Origin: Clostridium isatidis
GTDB lineage: Bacteria > Bacillota > Clostridia > Clostridiales > Clostridiaceae
Assembly (NCBI RefSeq): GCF_002285495.1
Contig: NZ_CP016786.1
Location: forward strand, 696,001-760,000
Direction: 5' to 3'
DNA: 64,000 bases
The number at the start of each line of letters is the position of its first letter. Positions within the stretch are counted from its first letter, which is position 1. The position numbers and the translations under genes are program-made. Under the pieces are notes generated by a model. The model did no database searches and was not told the DNA's origin. It worked only from the letters and a program-made list of their open reading frames with translations. Below, in pieces: positions 44,680-53,178 of this stretch.

Positions 44680-46005
44680 ATGAAAAAGAAAGAATACGGA
44701 TTATTAACTTCGATTGCAATGATTATTGGAATTGTTATTGGATCAGGGATATTTTTTAAAAGTGATAATATTTTGATTGCTACAAAAGGAAGTATATCAT
44801 TGGGAGTATTGGTTTTCTTTATTGCTGCTTTAGGAATTATCTTTGGTGGTTTAACTATTGGAGAACTTGCATCAAGAGATTCTAGAGCTGGAGGAATAAT
44901 AACTTATGCCGAGAATTCATATAATGAGTCAGTTGCTTGTTCTTTTGGATGGTTTCATACTTTTGTATATTATCCTTCATTAATTGCAGTTATATCTTGG
45001 GTTTCGGGTATATACATTTGTATTTTGTTTGGAATAAAGGGAAGTTTATTATTACAATGTTTAATAGGGATTGCCGTTGCTACAATTTTATATGTAGTAA
45101 ATATTTTATCTAAAATTCTTGGAGGTTTCTTTCAAAATGCAGCAACTATAATAAAGATAATTCCTTTATTATTAATTGCAGTTTCAGGAATAATATTTGG
45201 TAATACTCAAGAAATTACTATAAATAATCTGACAGCTGGGGGATCTATTTCTTGGCTTGCTGCAATAGCACCAATAGCTTTTTCATTAGATGGATGGATA
45301 ATATCTACTTCAATAGCTCATGAAATAAAAGATTCCAAAAAGAATTTACCAAGAGCCTTAATTATAGCTCCGATTTTTATAGTTTTAATTTATGTATTAT
45401 ATTTTGTTGGTATAAGTATCTATGTTGGACCTGAACAAATAATGGCTTTGGGAGATGCACATGTTGATGTGGCTGCTAATGGAATTTTCGGGCCTTTAGG
45501 TGGAAAAATTATCATTACTTTTGTTGTAATTTCTATAATTGGCACATTAAATGGATTGATTTTGGGTTATATAAGGATGCCTTATTCTTTGGCAATAAGA
45601 AATATGATACCTAATTCTAAATCTATTAGTATTATAAATGAAAAACTTTCAGTATCAATTAAATCAGCTTTATTATCATATATAGTTTCTTTTATTTGGT
45701 TATTAGTTCATTATATAACACAGAAATATAATCTAATGCCTAATGGAGATGTATCTGAAATATCTATTGTTGTAAATTATTTATTATACATATTGTTATA
45801 TTTTAAAGTTTTTAAAATGGGGATTTCTGGTGAGATTAAAGGAATATGGAGAGGCAGGATAAATCCTATTTTAGCTACTTTAGGTTCAATTATTACATTA
45901 GTAGGAAGCTTTAGTAACCCATTATTAATTTTATATTTTTTAATAAGTTTTACTGTTTTAATAACAGCTTTTATTTATCATAAGAATATAGTTAATGATA
46001 TTTAG
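44680..46005 (+). CDS. APC superfamily amino acid permease
   Basis: 441 residues with about 12 membrane helices. The opening SIAMIIGIVIGSGIFFKSDNIL carries the Gly-Ser-Gly substrate loop of APC transporters. Also ELASRDSRAGGIITYAE and APIAFSLDGWIISTSIAHEIKDSKKNLPRAL, typical of the L-type (LAT) branch. It is divergent from the liv operon. Specificity is unknown. Start behind AGGAAAAGGTAA. Confidence 0.9.
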   Translation: MKKKEYGLLTSIAMIIGIVIGSGIFFKSDNILIATKGSISLGVLVFFIAALGIIFGGLTIGELASRDSRAGGIITYAENSYNESVACSFGWFHTFVYYPSLIAVISWVSGIYICILFGIKGSLLLQCLIGIAVATILYVVNILSKILGGFFQNAATIIKIIPLLLIAVSGIIFGNTQEITINNLTAGGSISWLAAIAPIAFSLDGWIISTSIAHEIKDSKKNLPRALIIAPIFIVLIYVLYFVGISIYVGPEQIMALGDAHVDVAANGIFGPLGGKIIITFVVISIIGTLNGLILGYIRMPYSLAIRNMIPNSKSISIINEKLSVSIKSALLSYIVSFIWLLVHYITQKYNLMPNGDVSEISIVVNYLLYILLYFKVFKMGISGEIKGIWRGRINPILATLGSIITLVGSFSNPLLILYFLISFTVLITAFIYHKNIVNDI

Positions 46006-46036
46006 TTGTGTTATTAATGAATTAATGGAGAAGAGC

Positions 46037-46699
46037 ATGAATAAAGTATTAAAATTTATAATTGAAATATTCTTATCTTTTATTTCGGTACTATTAACAG
46101 TTGGTTTATGTGTTATTAGTGCATTAAATATAAAAACTATTTACATTTATGCCATAGATAAATATGACCTTTTGAATAAAGTAAACATAACAAAAGATAT
46201 GCTTTTAGAAGATTACAAAGGATTAATTTATTATTTGCAAAATCCATTTGTAGAAAAACTTAAATTTAATAATTTTATAATGAGTAAAGAAGGGGAATTT
46301 CATTTTTATGAAGTTAAAAAAATATTTTTAGGCATATATTTAATAGTTATTTTATCTATAATAATATTTTTTATATATTCATTAATAAAAAAATATAATA
46401 AAGAAAAAAATGATATGTTAAAGCTATTTAATAAGGGTGCTAATATATTAATTACGATTTTTACAATATTATTAATTGCAATTTATACAGATTTTTCAAA
46501 GGCTTTTGTTATATTTCATAAAATATTTTTCAATAATGATTATTGGATTTTTGATGAAAAGACTGATCCAATAATAAAAGTATTGCCCGAAGAAGTATTT
46601 AAGTTATATGCAATAATAATTGTTGTTTTATTAATAATTTTCATAATAGTATATAAAGTTTTGTACTACAAAAGCAAAAAAAGGTCTATAACTAAATAA
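46037..46699 (+). CDS. Membrane protein of unknown function
   Basis: About 220 residues. Start chosen at 46037 (MNKVLKFII) behind TGGAGAAGAGC, 31 nt after the permease stop, so probably co-transcribed. Four strongly hydrophobic segments (about 5-30, 93-115, 132-152 and 186-208) with a charged loop of about 60 residues between the first two. I see a resemblance to TIGR01906-type integral membrane proteins in the helix pattern, but no firm family assignment. Confidence 0.7.
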   Translation: MNKVLKFIIEIFLSFISVLLTVGLCVISALNIKTIYIYAIDKYDLLNKVNITKDMLLEDYKGLIYYLQNPFVEKLKFNNFIMSKEGEFHFYEVKKIFLGIYLIVILSIIIFFIYSLIKKYNKEKNDMLKLFNKGANILITIFTILLIAIYTDFSKAFVIFHKIFFNNDYWIFDEKTDPIIKVLPEEVFKLYAIIIVVLLIIFIIVYKVLYYKSKKRSITK

Positions 46700-46796
46700 A
46701 ACTTAATAAAAAGCAGTAATAAAGAAATAAAATGCAAAGTAATTAGAAGCGTTATTTTAGAAGAGTATTATGTACAAGGTTAGTTGAAAATATGTT

Positions 46797-46832
46797 AAAG
46801 GTGATACAAATTTTTGTATCACCTTTTTAATA
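46797..46832. terminator. Convergent terminator
   Basis: AAAGGTGATACAAA pairs perfectly with TTTGTATCACCTTT, followed by TTTAATAATTT. It serves the permease operon; in mirror orientation it may also serve the alcohol dehydrogenase gene. Confidence 0.9.
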
Positions 46833-46885
46833 ATTTAACCAAGCTATATGGTAATTATAATAAATATATATAGTATCAATTAATA

Positions 46886-48052
46886 TTAAAGTGCAAGTTT
46901 TAATATCTGACTTGCTTCATTAGCTCTTATTTCAATAAAGTTGCCAGCATGCTCTCTGTGTGCTACTAGTTTATTAGCCATTTCCTCTATATGTGAATCA
47001 TCAATATTTACATGACTTAAGCGTGTAGGAAGCCCTATTTCTGTAAAGAAATTTTCTAAGGCTGTTATTCCTGCTAATGCAGTTTCTTCAAGATTATTTA
47101 TATTAATATCAATGTTAAAAACTCTATTAGCAAATTGAGCAAATCTATTTATATTTCTTTTATAAACAAATTTCATCCATGCAGGAAATACTATTGATAA
47201 ACCTGCACCATGAGCAATATCATATATACCGCTTAATTCGTGTTCAATATCATGAGATGCCCAATCTTCAATTCTTCCCATACCTAAGGAACCATTATGA
47301 GCAACCATTCCAGCTAACATAATTTCTGCCCTAGCATTGTAGTCCTTAGGATTATTATTTAATCTTAATGCATTTTCTATTATTGCTTTCATCGTTCCTT
47401 CACAAAGTCTATCTGTTAAATCAACATTTGCTTCATTTGTAAAATATCGCTCCATTATATGAGCAAACATATCAGCAATACCACAAGAAGTTTGATATTT
47501 TGGTAAAGTAAAGGTAAGTTCTGGATTCATTATTGAAAATATAGGTCTTAACTTTGGATGGCCAGTGCTTCTTTTATATAAACCTTCTTCGTTAGTAATA
47601 ACAGTTCCTGAACTTGTTTCGCTTCCTGCAGCTGGTATTGTTAGAATAGTAGCAACTTTTAAACAGTTATGTTTTATTGGTGTACCTAAGAATAAATCCC
47701 AAACATCTCCATTATAATTGACACCAGCAGCAATAGCTTTTGAAGAATCAATAACACTTCCACCACCAACAGCTAATATAAAATCAATATTATTCTTTCT
47801 GCATATTTCAATACCTTTACGTACAAGAGAGACTCTTGGATTTGGTTTTACGCCAGGAAGTTCCACAAAGTCAATTCCAGCCTCTCTTAATGATCTAACA
47901 ACTTTATCATAAAGTCCTGTTTTTTTTATACTTCCCCCACCATAGTGAAACAATACTTTATTTGTATATTCTTTTAATAAAGAACCGACTTGTAATTCAG
48001 TATCTTTTCCAAATATTATTTTAGTTCCATTTTGATAAGTAAAATTTTTCAT
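46886..48052 (-). CDS. Iron-containing alcohol dehydrogenase (butanol dehydrogenase-like)
   Basis: About 388 residues; start at 48052 (MKNFTYQNGTKI) behind TTGGAGGTTTAAA. Group III alcohol dehydrogenase: NAD(P)-binding VGGGSVIDSSKAIAA, ATILTIPAAGSETSSG, metal ligands in GIADMFAHIMERYF (Asp and His), and the later His ligands in DIEHELSGIYDIAHGAGLSIV. Closest in pattern to clostridial NAD(P)H-dependent butanol dehydrogenases. It lies next to a broken aldehyde dehydrogenase gene on the same strand, which suggests a former aldehyde/alcohol pair. Confidence 0.93.
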   Translation of the reverse strand: MKNFTYQNGTKIIFGKDTELQVGSLLKEYTNKVLFHYGGGSIKKTGLYDKVVRSLREAGIDFVELPGVKPNPRVSLVRKGIEICRKNNIDFILAVGGGSVIDSSKAIAAGVNYNGDVWDLFLGTPIKHNCLKVATILTIPAAGSETSSGTVITNEEGLYKRSTGHPKLRPIFSIMNPELTFTLPKYQTSCGIADMFAHIMERYFTNEANVDLTDRLCEGTMKAIIENALRLNNNPKDYNARAEIMLAGMVAHNGSLGMGRIEDWASHDIEHELSGIYDIAHGAGLSIVFPAWMKFVYKRNINRFAQFANRVFNIDININNLEETALAGITALENFFTEIGLPTRLSHVNIDDSHIEEMANKLVAHREHAGNFIEIRANEASQILKLAL

Positions 48053-48169
48053 TTTAAACCTCCAATTTTTCAAAAAGTTTTTATTATTTGATTATCTTTT
48101 TTATTAAGTTAATTTTATTTTTGTAAGGTGCAAATCTTAGAGGTAGTTCAAAGAGGGTAATTCTTTTAA

Positions 48170-48871
48170 CTATGGCTTTTTCGATATTTCATCTATAGAA
48201 GTAAATTCAATAATAGGAAGAATTGGGCCAAAAATTTCCTCTTCTAAAATTGGACTATTTTCTTTAATGTTGATTAATATAGTTGGTTCTATATATAAAT
48301 CCTTTTCATCAATTTTTCCACCCCAATATATAGCTCCATACTCTAAATAGGATTTAACTCTATCTAAAGAAGTTATATTAATTATTCTAGGTAAATCAGG
48401 ACTATTTTTAGGAACATTTCCATACTGCCTGATTACTTTATTCTTTAAAGCTTCTAAAACCTTATCTTTTATTGATTTTTCAACTAGAATATAATCTGGG
48501 GCTATACATGTTTGACCTGCATTTAAAAATTTTCCTCAGACAATTCTTCTGCAAGCTAAATCTATTTTAGCATCTTTATCTATTATGCATGGACTTTTTC
48601 CACCAAGTTCTAAGGTTATTGGAATTAAATTATCAGCTGCTTTTTTTATAATTATTTTTCCAACTCTAGGACTACCAGTAAAGAATATATAGTCAAACTT
48701 TATTTTTAGAAGTTCTTCTATAGTTTCTTTGCCACCTAAGGGATTTATTACTCTAATATATTTGCTGTCAAAAGTATTATTAATTAATTTTTCTAATAAT
48801 AACGAAACATTAACAGTATGCTCAGAGGGCTTTATCATTATGCAATTACCTGCAGATCTGTTATAGTATTC
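48170..48871 (-). pseudogene. Aldehyde dehydrogenase remnant with nonsense mutation and truncated ends
   Basis: On the minus strand the frame reads RSAGNCIMIKPSEHT, FTGSPRVGK, LELGGKSPCIIDKDA, then RIV-stop-GKFLNAGQTC, and continues EEEIFGPILPIIEF. This is the middle of an ALDH3-type aldehyde dehydrogenase, including the catalytic Cys in NAGQTC and the Glu in LELGGKSP. The in-frame TGA at 48538-48536 stands where relatives have Trp (TGG to TGA). About 100 N-terminal and roughly 100 C-terminal residues are missing. The two halves remain in the same frame, so the decay appears recent. Confidence 0.88.
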
Positions 48872-48976
48872 ATTTTATTCTTCTAAAATTATATAAAAAT
48901 ATTATACCTTATTTTTAAGAAATGATAATCAATAAATAGAGTAGTATTTTGTAAATAAATTAGATATAATAAAGTA

Positions 48977-48995
48977 TATACCCCGTATTGGTATA
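48977..48995 (+). promoter_or_regulatory. CsoR-type operator upstream of csoR-like gene
   Basis: TATACC (48977-48982) and GGTATA (48990-48995) form an inverted repeat around CCCGTAT, giving the TACCCC/GGGGTA-like look of CsoR/RcnR-family sites. It lies 20 nt before the gene, with a TATAAT at 48964-48969 just upstream and another at 48992-48997. Autoregulation is likely. Confidence 0.65.
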
Positions 48996-49015
48996 ATAAT
49001 ATAGGGAGGTTAATA

Positions 49016-49288
49016 ATGGAATTAGAAAATGATAAATTAAAAAAAGATATTATTCTTAGATTAAAAAGAATTGAAGGACAAGTAAAAGGAATTCAAGGAA
49101 TGATGGAGAAAAATGTTTGTTGTCCAGATGTACTTGTTCAAATATCTGCTATAAGATCAGCAATAAACAAAGTTGGTGGTTTAACCATTGAGTATTATGC
49201 TAATAATTGTTTAGGAATAGAGAAAGATTCAAAAGAACAAGAAACATTAAAAGAATTAATTAAAACAATAAACACCTTTGTAAAATAA
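49016..49288 (+). CDS. CsoR/FrmR family metal- or sulfur-sensing repressor
   Basis: 90 residues, all-helical DUF156 family. The first helix LKRIEGQVKGIQGMM is characteristic. Sensor positions: Cys35-Cys36 and Cys65 are present, but the His of the copper-binding C-H-C set (position 61, four before the last Cys) is Tyr in EYYANNC. That argues against ordinary copper sensing and leaves a persulfide sensor (CstR-like) or another ligand open. GGGAGGTTAATA site. No copper pump or sulfur gene is adjacent, so its regulon lies elsewhere or only itself. Confidence 0.9.
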   Translation: MELENDKLKKDIILRLKRIEGQVKGIQGMMEKNVCCPDVLVQISAIRSAINKVGGLTIEYYANNCLGIEKDSKEQETLKELIKTINTFVK

Positions 49289-49420
49289 AAAAATAAAGAA
49301 AATATAAAAAAACTATTTACAACTTAAAAATTAGATGATAATATAATGAACAAGAAATTTAATGAGAATTTAATAAGCTATTATTAAAATGCAATGAAGA
49401 GAAGAAGTAAAATTAATGAT

Positions 49421-49670
49421 CCTTTACAGAGAGTTCTATTATAGCTGAGAGTAGAATAAGGTAGTTAGTTTGAATAACATCTCGGAGCTGTACTCCCAAA
49501 GATAACAACCAGTAGGCAGTACCGGGTTCACCCGTTATAGTGATAGAGTATAAGATTATTAAAATCCGTACTCGAAGAGACTATTATTGTGAAATGATAG
49601 TAAATTAAGGTGGCACCATGGAATATACTTCCATCCTTATATATTTTTATATAAGGATGGAAGTTTTTTT
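49421..49670 (+). promoter_or_regulatory. T-box leader of asnA (asparagine specific)
   Basis: The T-box sequence AAGGTGGCACCATGG is at 49607-49621. Its TGGC pairs with an NCCA end whose discriminator is G, as in tRNA-Asn. A stem I base ACAG (49426-49429)/CTGT (49488-49491) and an AGAGAG K-turn-like motif frame a loop with AATAACATC; I read AAC at 49476-49478 as the specifier for Asn. The terminator ACTTCCATCCTTATAT/ATATAAGGATGGAAGT (49627-49664) ends in T7. Uncharged tRNA-Asn should favour read-through into asnA. Confidence 0.9.
49627..49670 (+). terminator. Regulated terminator of the T-box
   Basis: A perfect 16-bp stem (arms 49627-49642 and 49649-49664) is followed by seven T residues. Its 5' arm begins just after the T-box sequence, so antiterminator and terminator are mutually exclusive. 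Confidence 0.92.
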
Positions 49671-49707
49671 ATAAAAAAATTTAGTAAATTATAAAGGAGG
49701 AATTCAA

Positions 49708-50721
49708 ATGAAAATCGAAGGAATAATAATACCAAAGGACTACAAAAGTGACACAACATTAATTGAAACAGAAAAGAACATTAAAAAAATCAAGGACTTC
49801 TTTGAAAGGAAGTTATCTGAAACTCTTAACCTTGTTAGAGTATCAGCACCTTTGTTTGTAGAAGGAGAAAGTGGAATAAATGATAACCTAAATGGGGTAG
49901 AAAGACCAGTTAAATTTGATTTGCTTGCAACTGGAAAGGAAGTTGAAGTTGTTCATTCCTTAGCAAAATGGAAAAGATATAGTCTTTATAGATATGGTTT
50001 TAAAGTAAACGAAGGTTTATACACAGATATGAATGCAATAAGAAGAGATGAGGAATTAGACAATTTACATTCAATATATGTTGATCAATGGGATTGGGAA
50101 AAAATAATAAGAAAAGAAGATAGAACCATAGATACTCTTAAAGAGATTGTTAGATCAATATATAAAGTACTTTTAGCAACAGAAAAATTTGTAAATACTG
50201 AATTAATTAAAGCTGAAAGTAAACTTCCTGAAGATATATTTTTCATAACTACTCAAGAATTAGAGGATTTATATCCGGATTTAACACCAAAAGAAAGAGA
50301 AGATGCAATTTGTAAAGAGCATAAAGCAGTATTTGTAATGCAAATAGGAGATAAGTTAAAATCAGGAGAAAAACATGATGGAAGAAGTCCTGATTATGAT
50401 GATTGGAAACTAAATGGAGATATATTATTATGGTATCCACTATTAGATAGAGCTTTTGAATTATCTTCTATGGGAATAAGAGTTGATGAGGAAGCTTTAG
50501 ATTATCAACTTAGAGTATCAAATAGTGAAGATAGAAGACAATTAAAGTTCCATAGAATGCTTTTAAATGGAGAACTTCCTTATACAATAGGTGGTGGTAT
50601 TGGTCAATCAAGAATATGTATGTACTTCTTAAACAAAGCTCATATAGGTGAAGTTCAAGCTAGTGTTTGGGACGAAAAGAATTTAAGTATATGTAAAGAA
50701 CATGGTATTGAGCTGCTATAA
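49708..50721 (+). CDS. asnA: Aspartate-ammonia ligase (asparagine synthetase A)
   Basis: 337 residues. ATP-dependent formation of asparagine from aspartate and ammonia; class II synthetase fold. Landmarks: LNLVRVSAPLFVEGESGINDNLNG, KFDLLATGKEVEVVHSLAKWKR, GLYTDMNAIRRDEELDNLHSIYVDQWDWEK (split) and the C-terminal GELPYTIGGGIGQSRICMYFL. Strong AAAGGAGGAATTCAA site. Controlled by the T-box directly upstream. An insertion sequence begins 32 nt behind the stop codon and may have removed the native terminator. Confidence 0.97.
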   Translation: MKIEGIIIPKDYKSDTTLIETEKNIKKIKDFFERKLSETLNLVRVSAPLFVEGESGINDNLNGVERPVKFDLLATGKEVEVVHSLAKWKRYSLYRYGFKVNEGLYTDMNAIRRDEELDNLHSIYVDQWDWEKIIRKEDRTIDTLKEIVRSIYKVLLATEKFVNTELIKAESKLPEDIFFITTQELEDLYPDLTPKEREDAICKEHKAVFVMQIGDKLKSGEKHDGRSPDYDDWKLNGDILLWYPLLDRAFELSSMGIRVDEEALDYQLRVSNSEDRRQLKFHRMLLNGELPYTIGGGIGQSRICMYFLNKAHIGEVQASVWDEKNLSICKEHGIELL

Positions 50722-50752
50722 ATAATTTAAATATTAAAAAAATAATTAATAA

Positions 50753-52633
50753 GGGGCTGTCGCACTAAATAATTAGTGTGAAGCTCCTTTTTGATGAAAA
50801 AAATAAATCCCAGACTTTAAAAGTCTAGGATTTATGGTAAAATATTTTTCATGCCTATAAAAAAAATCTTACGAAAAAATTATACTTTAAATCAAAAGGT
50901 TTATCAACTAAAACTTCCTTTTGATATTGATTGCATAATTCCAAGTAATGATTCTGTGCGATTACTAAGCCAGTTTGTAGAGGAGATGGATTTGACTGAG
51001 CTATATTCTACTTATTTTAGAATAAGAGAAAATCAAGTATCGCCCATGAAAATGCTGAAAATTATGCTATACGCTTATATGAATGGAATTTATTCTTCAC
51101 GTGATATTGAGCTAGCTTGCCGTAGAGATATAAATTTTATGTTTTTACTAGAAGGGGCTTCCGCTCCGGATCACTCAACATTTGCAAGGTTTAGAAGTTT
51201 ACATTTCGCCCCATGTTCTGAAAAGATTTTAGCTGAAATGACTAATTTTCTTTATAAAATAGGAGAAGTATCAGGTAACAACATATTTATTGATGGTACT
51301 AAAATAGAAGCTTGTGCAAATAAATATACTTTTGTTTGGAAAAAAGCTGTTACAAAAAACATGGCAAAGTTATTAATTAAATTAGCCGACCTTGTAAAAG
51401 AATCTGAAGAACTTTATGGAATTAAATTAATTTATAAAGATAAAGTAGAAATTAAACATGTGAAGAAGCTAAGAAAAAAGCTTTATGAGTTGAAGAGATC
51501 AGAAGGTATAGAATTCGTCCACGGATGTGGTAAAAGAAAAACTACACTACAAAAGTCTATAGAAAAACTTGAAGAGTATCTTTCAAAATTTAAAGAATAT
51601 AATCAGAAAGTGTACACTTGCGGTGATAGAAATAGCTATTCAAAAACAGATACTGATGCTACATTTATGAGAATGAAGGAAGATGCTATGAAAAATGGAC
51701 AACTTAAACCTGCTTATAATGTACAACATGGAGTAGATTCAGAATACATTACTTGGCTTACGGTAGGGCCTCAGCCCACAGACACAACGACTCTAATACC
51801 ATTTTTAAAAACTATGGAGGAACATTTAAATTTTAAATACTTAAAAATTGTTGCTGATGCTGGATATGAAAGTGAAGAAAATTATTCTTTTATTGAAGAT
51901 AATAATCAAATAGCATTTATTAAACCTGCTAACTACGAATTATCAAAAACGAGAAAATATAAAAATGATATTGGTAAAATAGAAAATATGGATTATAATC
52001 CTGAAAATGATATTTTCATATGTCAGAATGGTAAAAAGTTAAAAATGGAAGGCGTAAAATTAAGAAAATCAAAAACAGGATATGAAAGTGAAAAAACAAT
52101 TTATACATGTGAAGATTGTAGTGATTGTAAATATAAAAGCAAATGCATTAAAGGAAATAATTGCAAAACACCTTTAGAAGAAAGAACTAAAAAATTTGAA
52201 ACCTCAAAAAAATTTAATCGTCAAAGAAAAGAAGACTTAGAGAGAATAATTAGTGATGAAGGTTGCTTGCTAAGAATGAATAGGAGTATTCAAGCAGAAG
52301 GTTCCTTTGCGCAAGTTAAACAAGATATGAATTTTAGAAGGTTCATGTGTCGTGGACAAAGAAATGTTTTAGCCGAAAGTACATTGCTTGCAATGGCTCA
52401 TAATATAAATAAAATTCATAGAAAAATCCAAGCAGGCCGAACTGGACAACATTTATTTGAAATAAAGAAAACTGCATAATTAATTTTAAAAAAGTCTTTT
52501 TTCTTAGGCTTATTAAAGTGCGCCTTTTTTAAGAAATAATTTTATTTTGTCAGCAAAGATTCGAATCTTCTCTTTTTATTGAAAAATAGGAGCTGTCGCT
52601 AGCGTTTTTTTCACCCGCTAATGCGACAGCCCC
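50753..52633 (+). mobile_element. IS1182-family insertion sequence, complete
   Basis: 1881 bp. Terminal inverted repeats begin GGGGCTGTCGCA (50753-50764) and end TGCGACAGCCCC (52622-52633); flanking AA and TT may extend them. The transposase frame is intact. Both ends contain subterminal hairpins: CACTAA/TTAGTG inside the left end (50764-50781) and GCTGTCGC..AGCG/CGCT..GCGACAGC inside the right. A further hairpin, AATCC..AGACTTT/AAAGTCT..GGATT, at 50807-50835 probably blocks incoming transcription. No clear target-site duplication is visible. Confidence 0.92.
50851..52479 (+). CDS. IS1182 family transposase
   Basis: 542 residues. The N-terminal DUF772-type DNA-binding region contains MKMLKIMLYAYMNGIYSSRDIE and FLLEGASAPDHSTFARFR. 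The DDE catalytic part includes FIDGTKIEACANKYTFVWKK, with the first Asp, and KIVADAGYESEENY with the second. A Cys cluster of the C-terminal DDE_Tnp_1_6 domain follows (TCEDCSDCKYKSKCIKGNNC), and the last Glu lies in IQAEGSFAQVKQDMNFRRF. The ribosome binding site is poor, as is common for transposases. Frame is unbroken, so the element may be active. Confidence 0.95.
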   Translation: MPIKKILRKNYTLNQKVYQLKLPFDIDCIIPSNDSVRLLSQFVEEMDLTELYSTYFRIRENQVSPMKMLKIMLYAYMNGIYSSRDIELACRRDINFMFLLEGASAPDHSTFARFRSLHFAPCSEKILAEMTNFLYKIGEVSGNNIFIDGTKIEACANKYTFVWKKAVTKNMAKLLIKLADLVKESEELYGIKLIYKDKVEIKHVKKLRKKLYELKRSEGIEFVHGCGKRKTTLQKSIEKLEEYLSKFKEYNQKVYTCGDRNSYSKTDTDATFMRMKEDAMKNGQLKPAYNVQHGVDSEYITWLTVGPQPTDTTTLIPFLKTMEEHLNFKYLKIVADAGYESEENYSFIEDNNQIAFIKPANYELSKTRKYKNDIGKIENMDYNPENDIFICQNGKKLKMEGVKLRKSKTGYESEKTIYTCEDCSDCKYKSKCIKGNNCKTPLEERTKKFETSKKFNRQRKEDLERIISDEGCLLRMNRSIQAEGSFAQVKQDMNFRRFMCRGQRNVLAESTLLAMAHNINKIHRKIQAGRTGQHLFEIKKTA

Positions 52634-52797
52634 TTCATAAAAACTTAGAAACTTTATATTTATAGTGGATACAAATGTTTTCAAGGTGATTATTAGTTAA
52701 TAAAAATTATTGACAAAAATAAATAATTATTTAATAATATAAATATATTAAATACACATTAAACTTATTGTTTAATAAGTTTTAAGGAGGAAAATAA
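52480..52797. other. 318-nt gap: IS right end and ferredoxin promoter region
   Basis: From 52480 to 52633 lies the non-coding right end of the insertion sequence. From 52634 to 52797 the DNA is AT-rich; TTGACA at 52710-52715 with TAATAT-like boxes 16-19 nt later is a plausible ferredoxin promoter. No gene is visible. Confidence 0.6.
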
Positions 52798-52986
52798 ATG
52801 AAGGCATTCGTTGATCAAAATACATGTATATCTTGTGGACTATGTGAAGGTATATGTCCAGAAGTATTCTCATTAGAAACTGGTGTATCTCAAGCTATAG
52901 AAGGAATAATTCCAGCAGAATATGAAGATGCAACAAGAGAAGCTTGTGATGGGTGTCCAGTAACAGCTATTTCAATAGAAGAATAA
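52798..52986 (+). CDS. Single-cluster [4Fe-4S] ferredoxin
   Basis: 62 residues. First Cys motif CISCGLCEGICPEVF (Cys11, 14, 17 and 21) and a second pair in ACDGCPVTAI (Cys50 and 53). This is the one-cluster ferredoxin pattern, with the remaining Cys residues suited to a disulfide. It is a cytoplasmic electron carrier. AAGGAGGAAAATAA site, monocistronic, followed by a perfect terminator. Confidence 0.95.
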   Translation: MKAFVDQNTCISCGLCEGICPEVFSLETGVSQAIEGIIPAEYEDATREACDGCPVTAISIEE

Positions 52987-53016
52987 TTTTGTTGAAAAAT
53001 CTGTTATATGATAGGT

Positions 53017-53057
53017 AAAAAAGATGATGAAAAGTTAACTTTTCATCATCTTTTTTA
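53017..53057. terminator. Terminator after ferredoxin
   Basis: A perfect palindrome AAAAAAGATGATGAAAAG/CTTTTCATCATCTTTTTT with TTAA in the middle, about 40 nt in total. Confidence 0.92.
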
Positions 53058-53178
53058 TATTTATCTATGAAAATTTATACAAATGTTTTGTAAAAATAAA
53101 TATAAAATATAAAATATTATTTGATTATTATTGAATTTATATATATAATTTTACTAAAAAGTGAAAAGGGTGATAATG

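Noticed and set aside
48536..48538. In-frame TGA in the aldehyde dehydrogenase read as selenocysteine
   Set aside because: The catalytic Cys is several residues further on in NAGQTC. Relatives have Trp at the TGA position, and the gene is also truncated at both ends.
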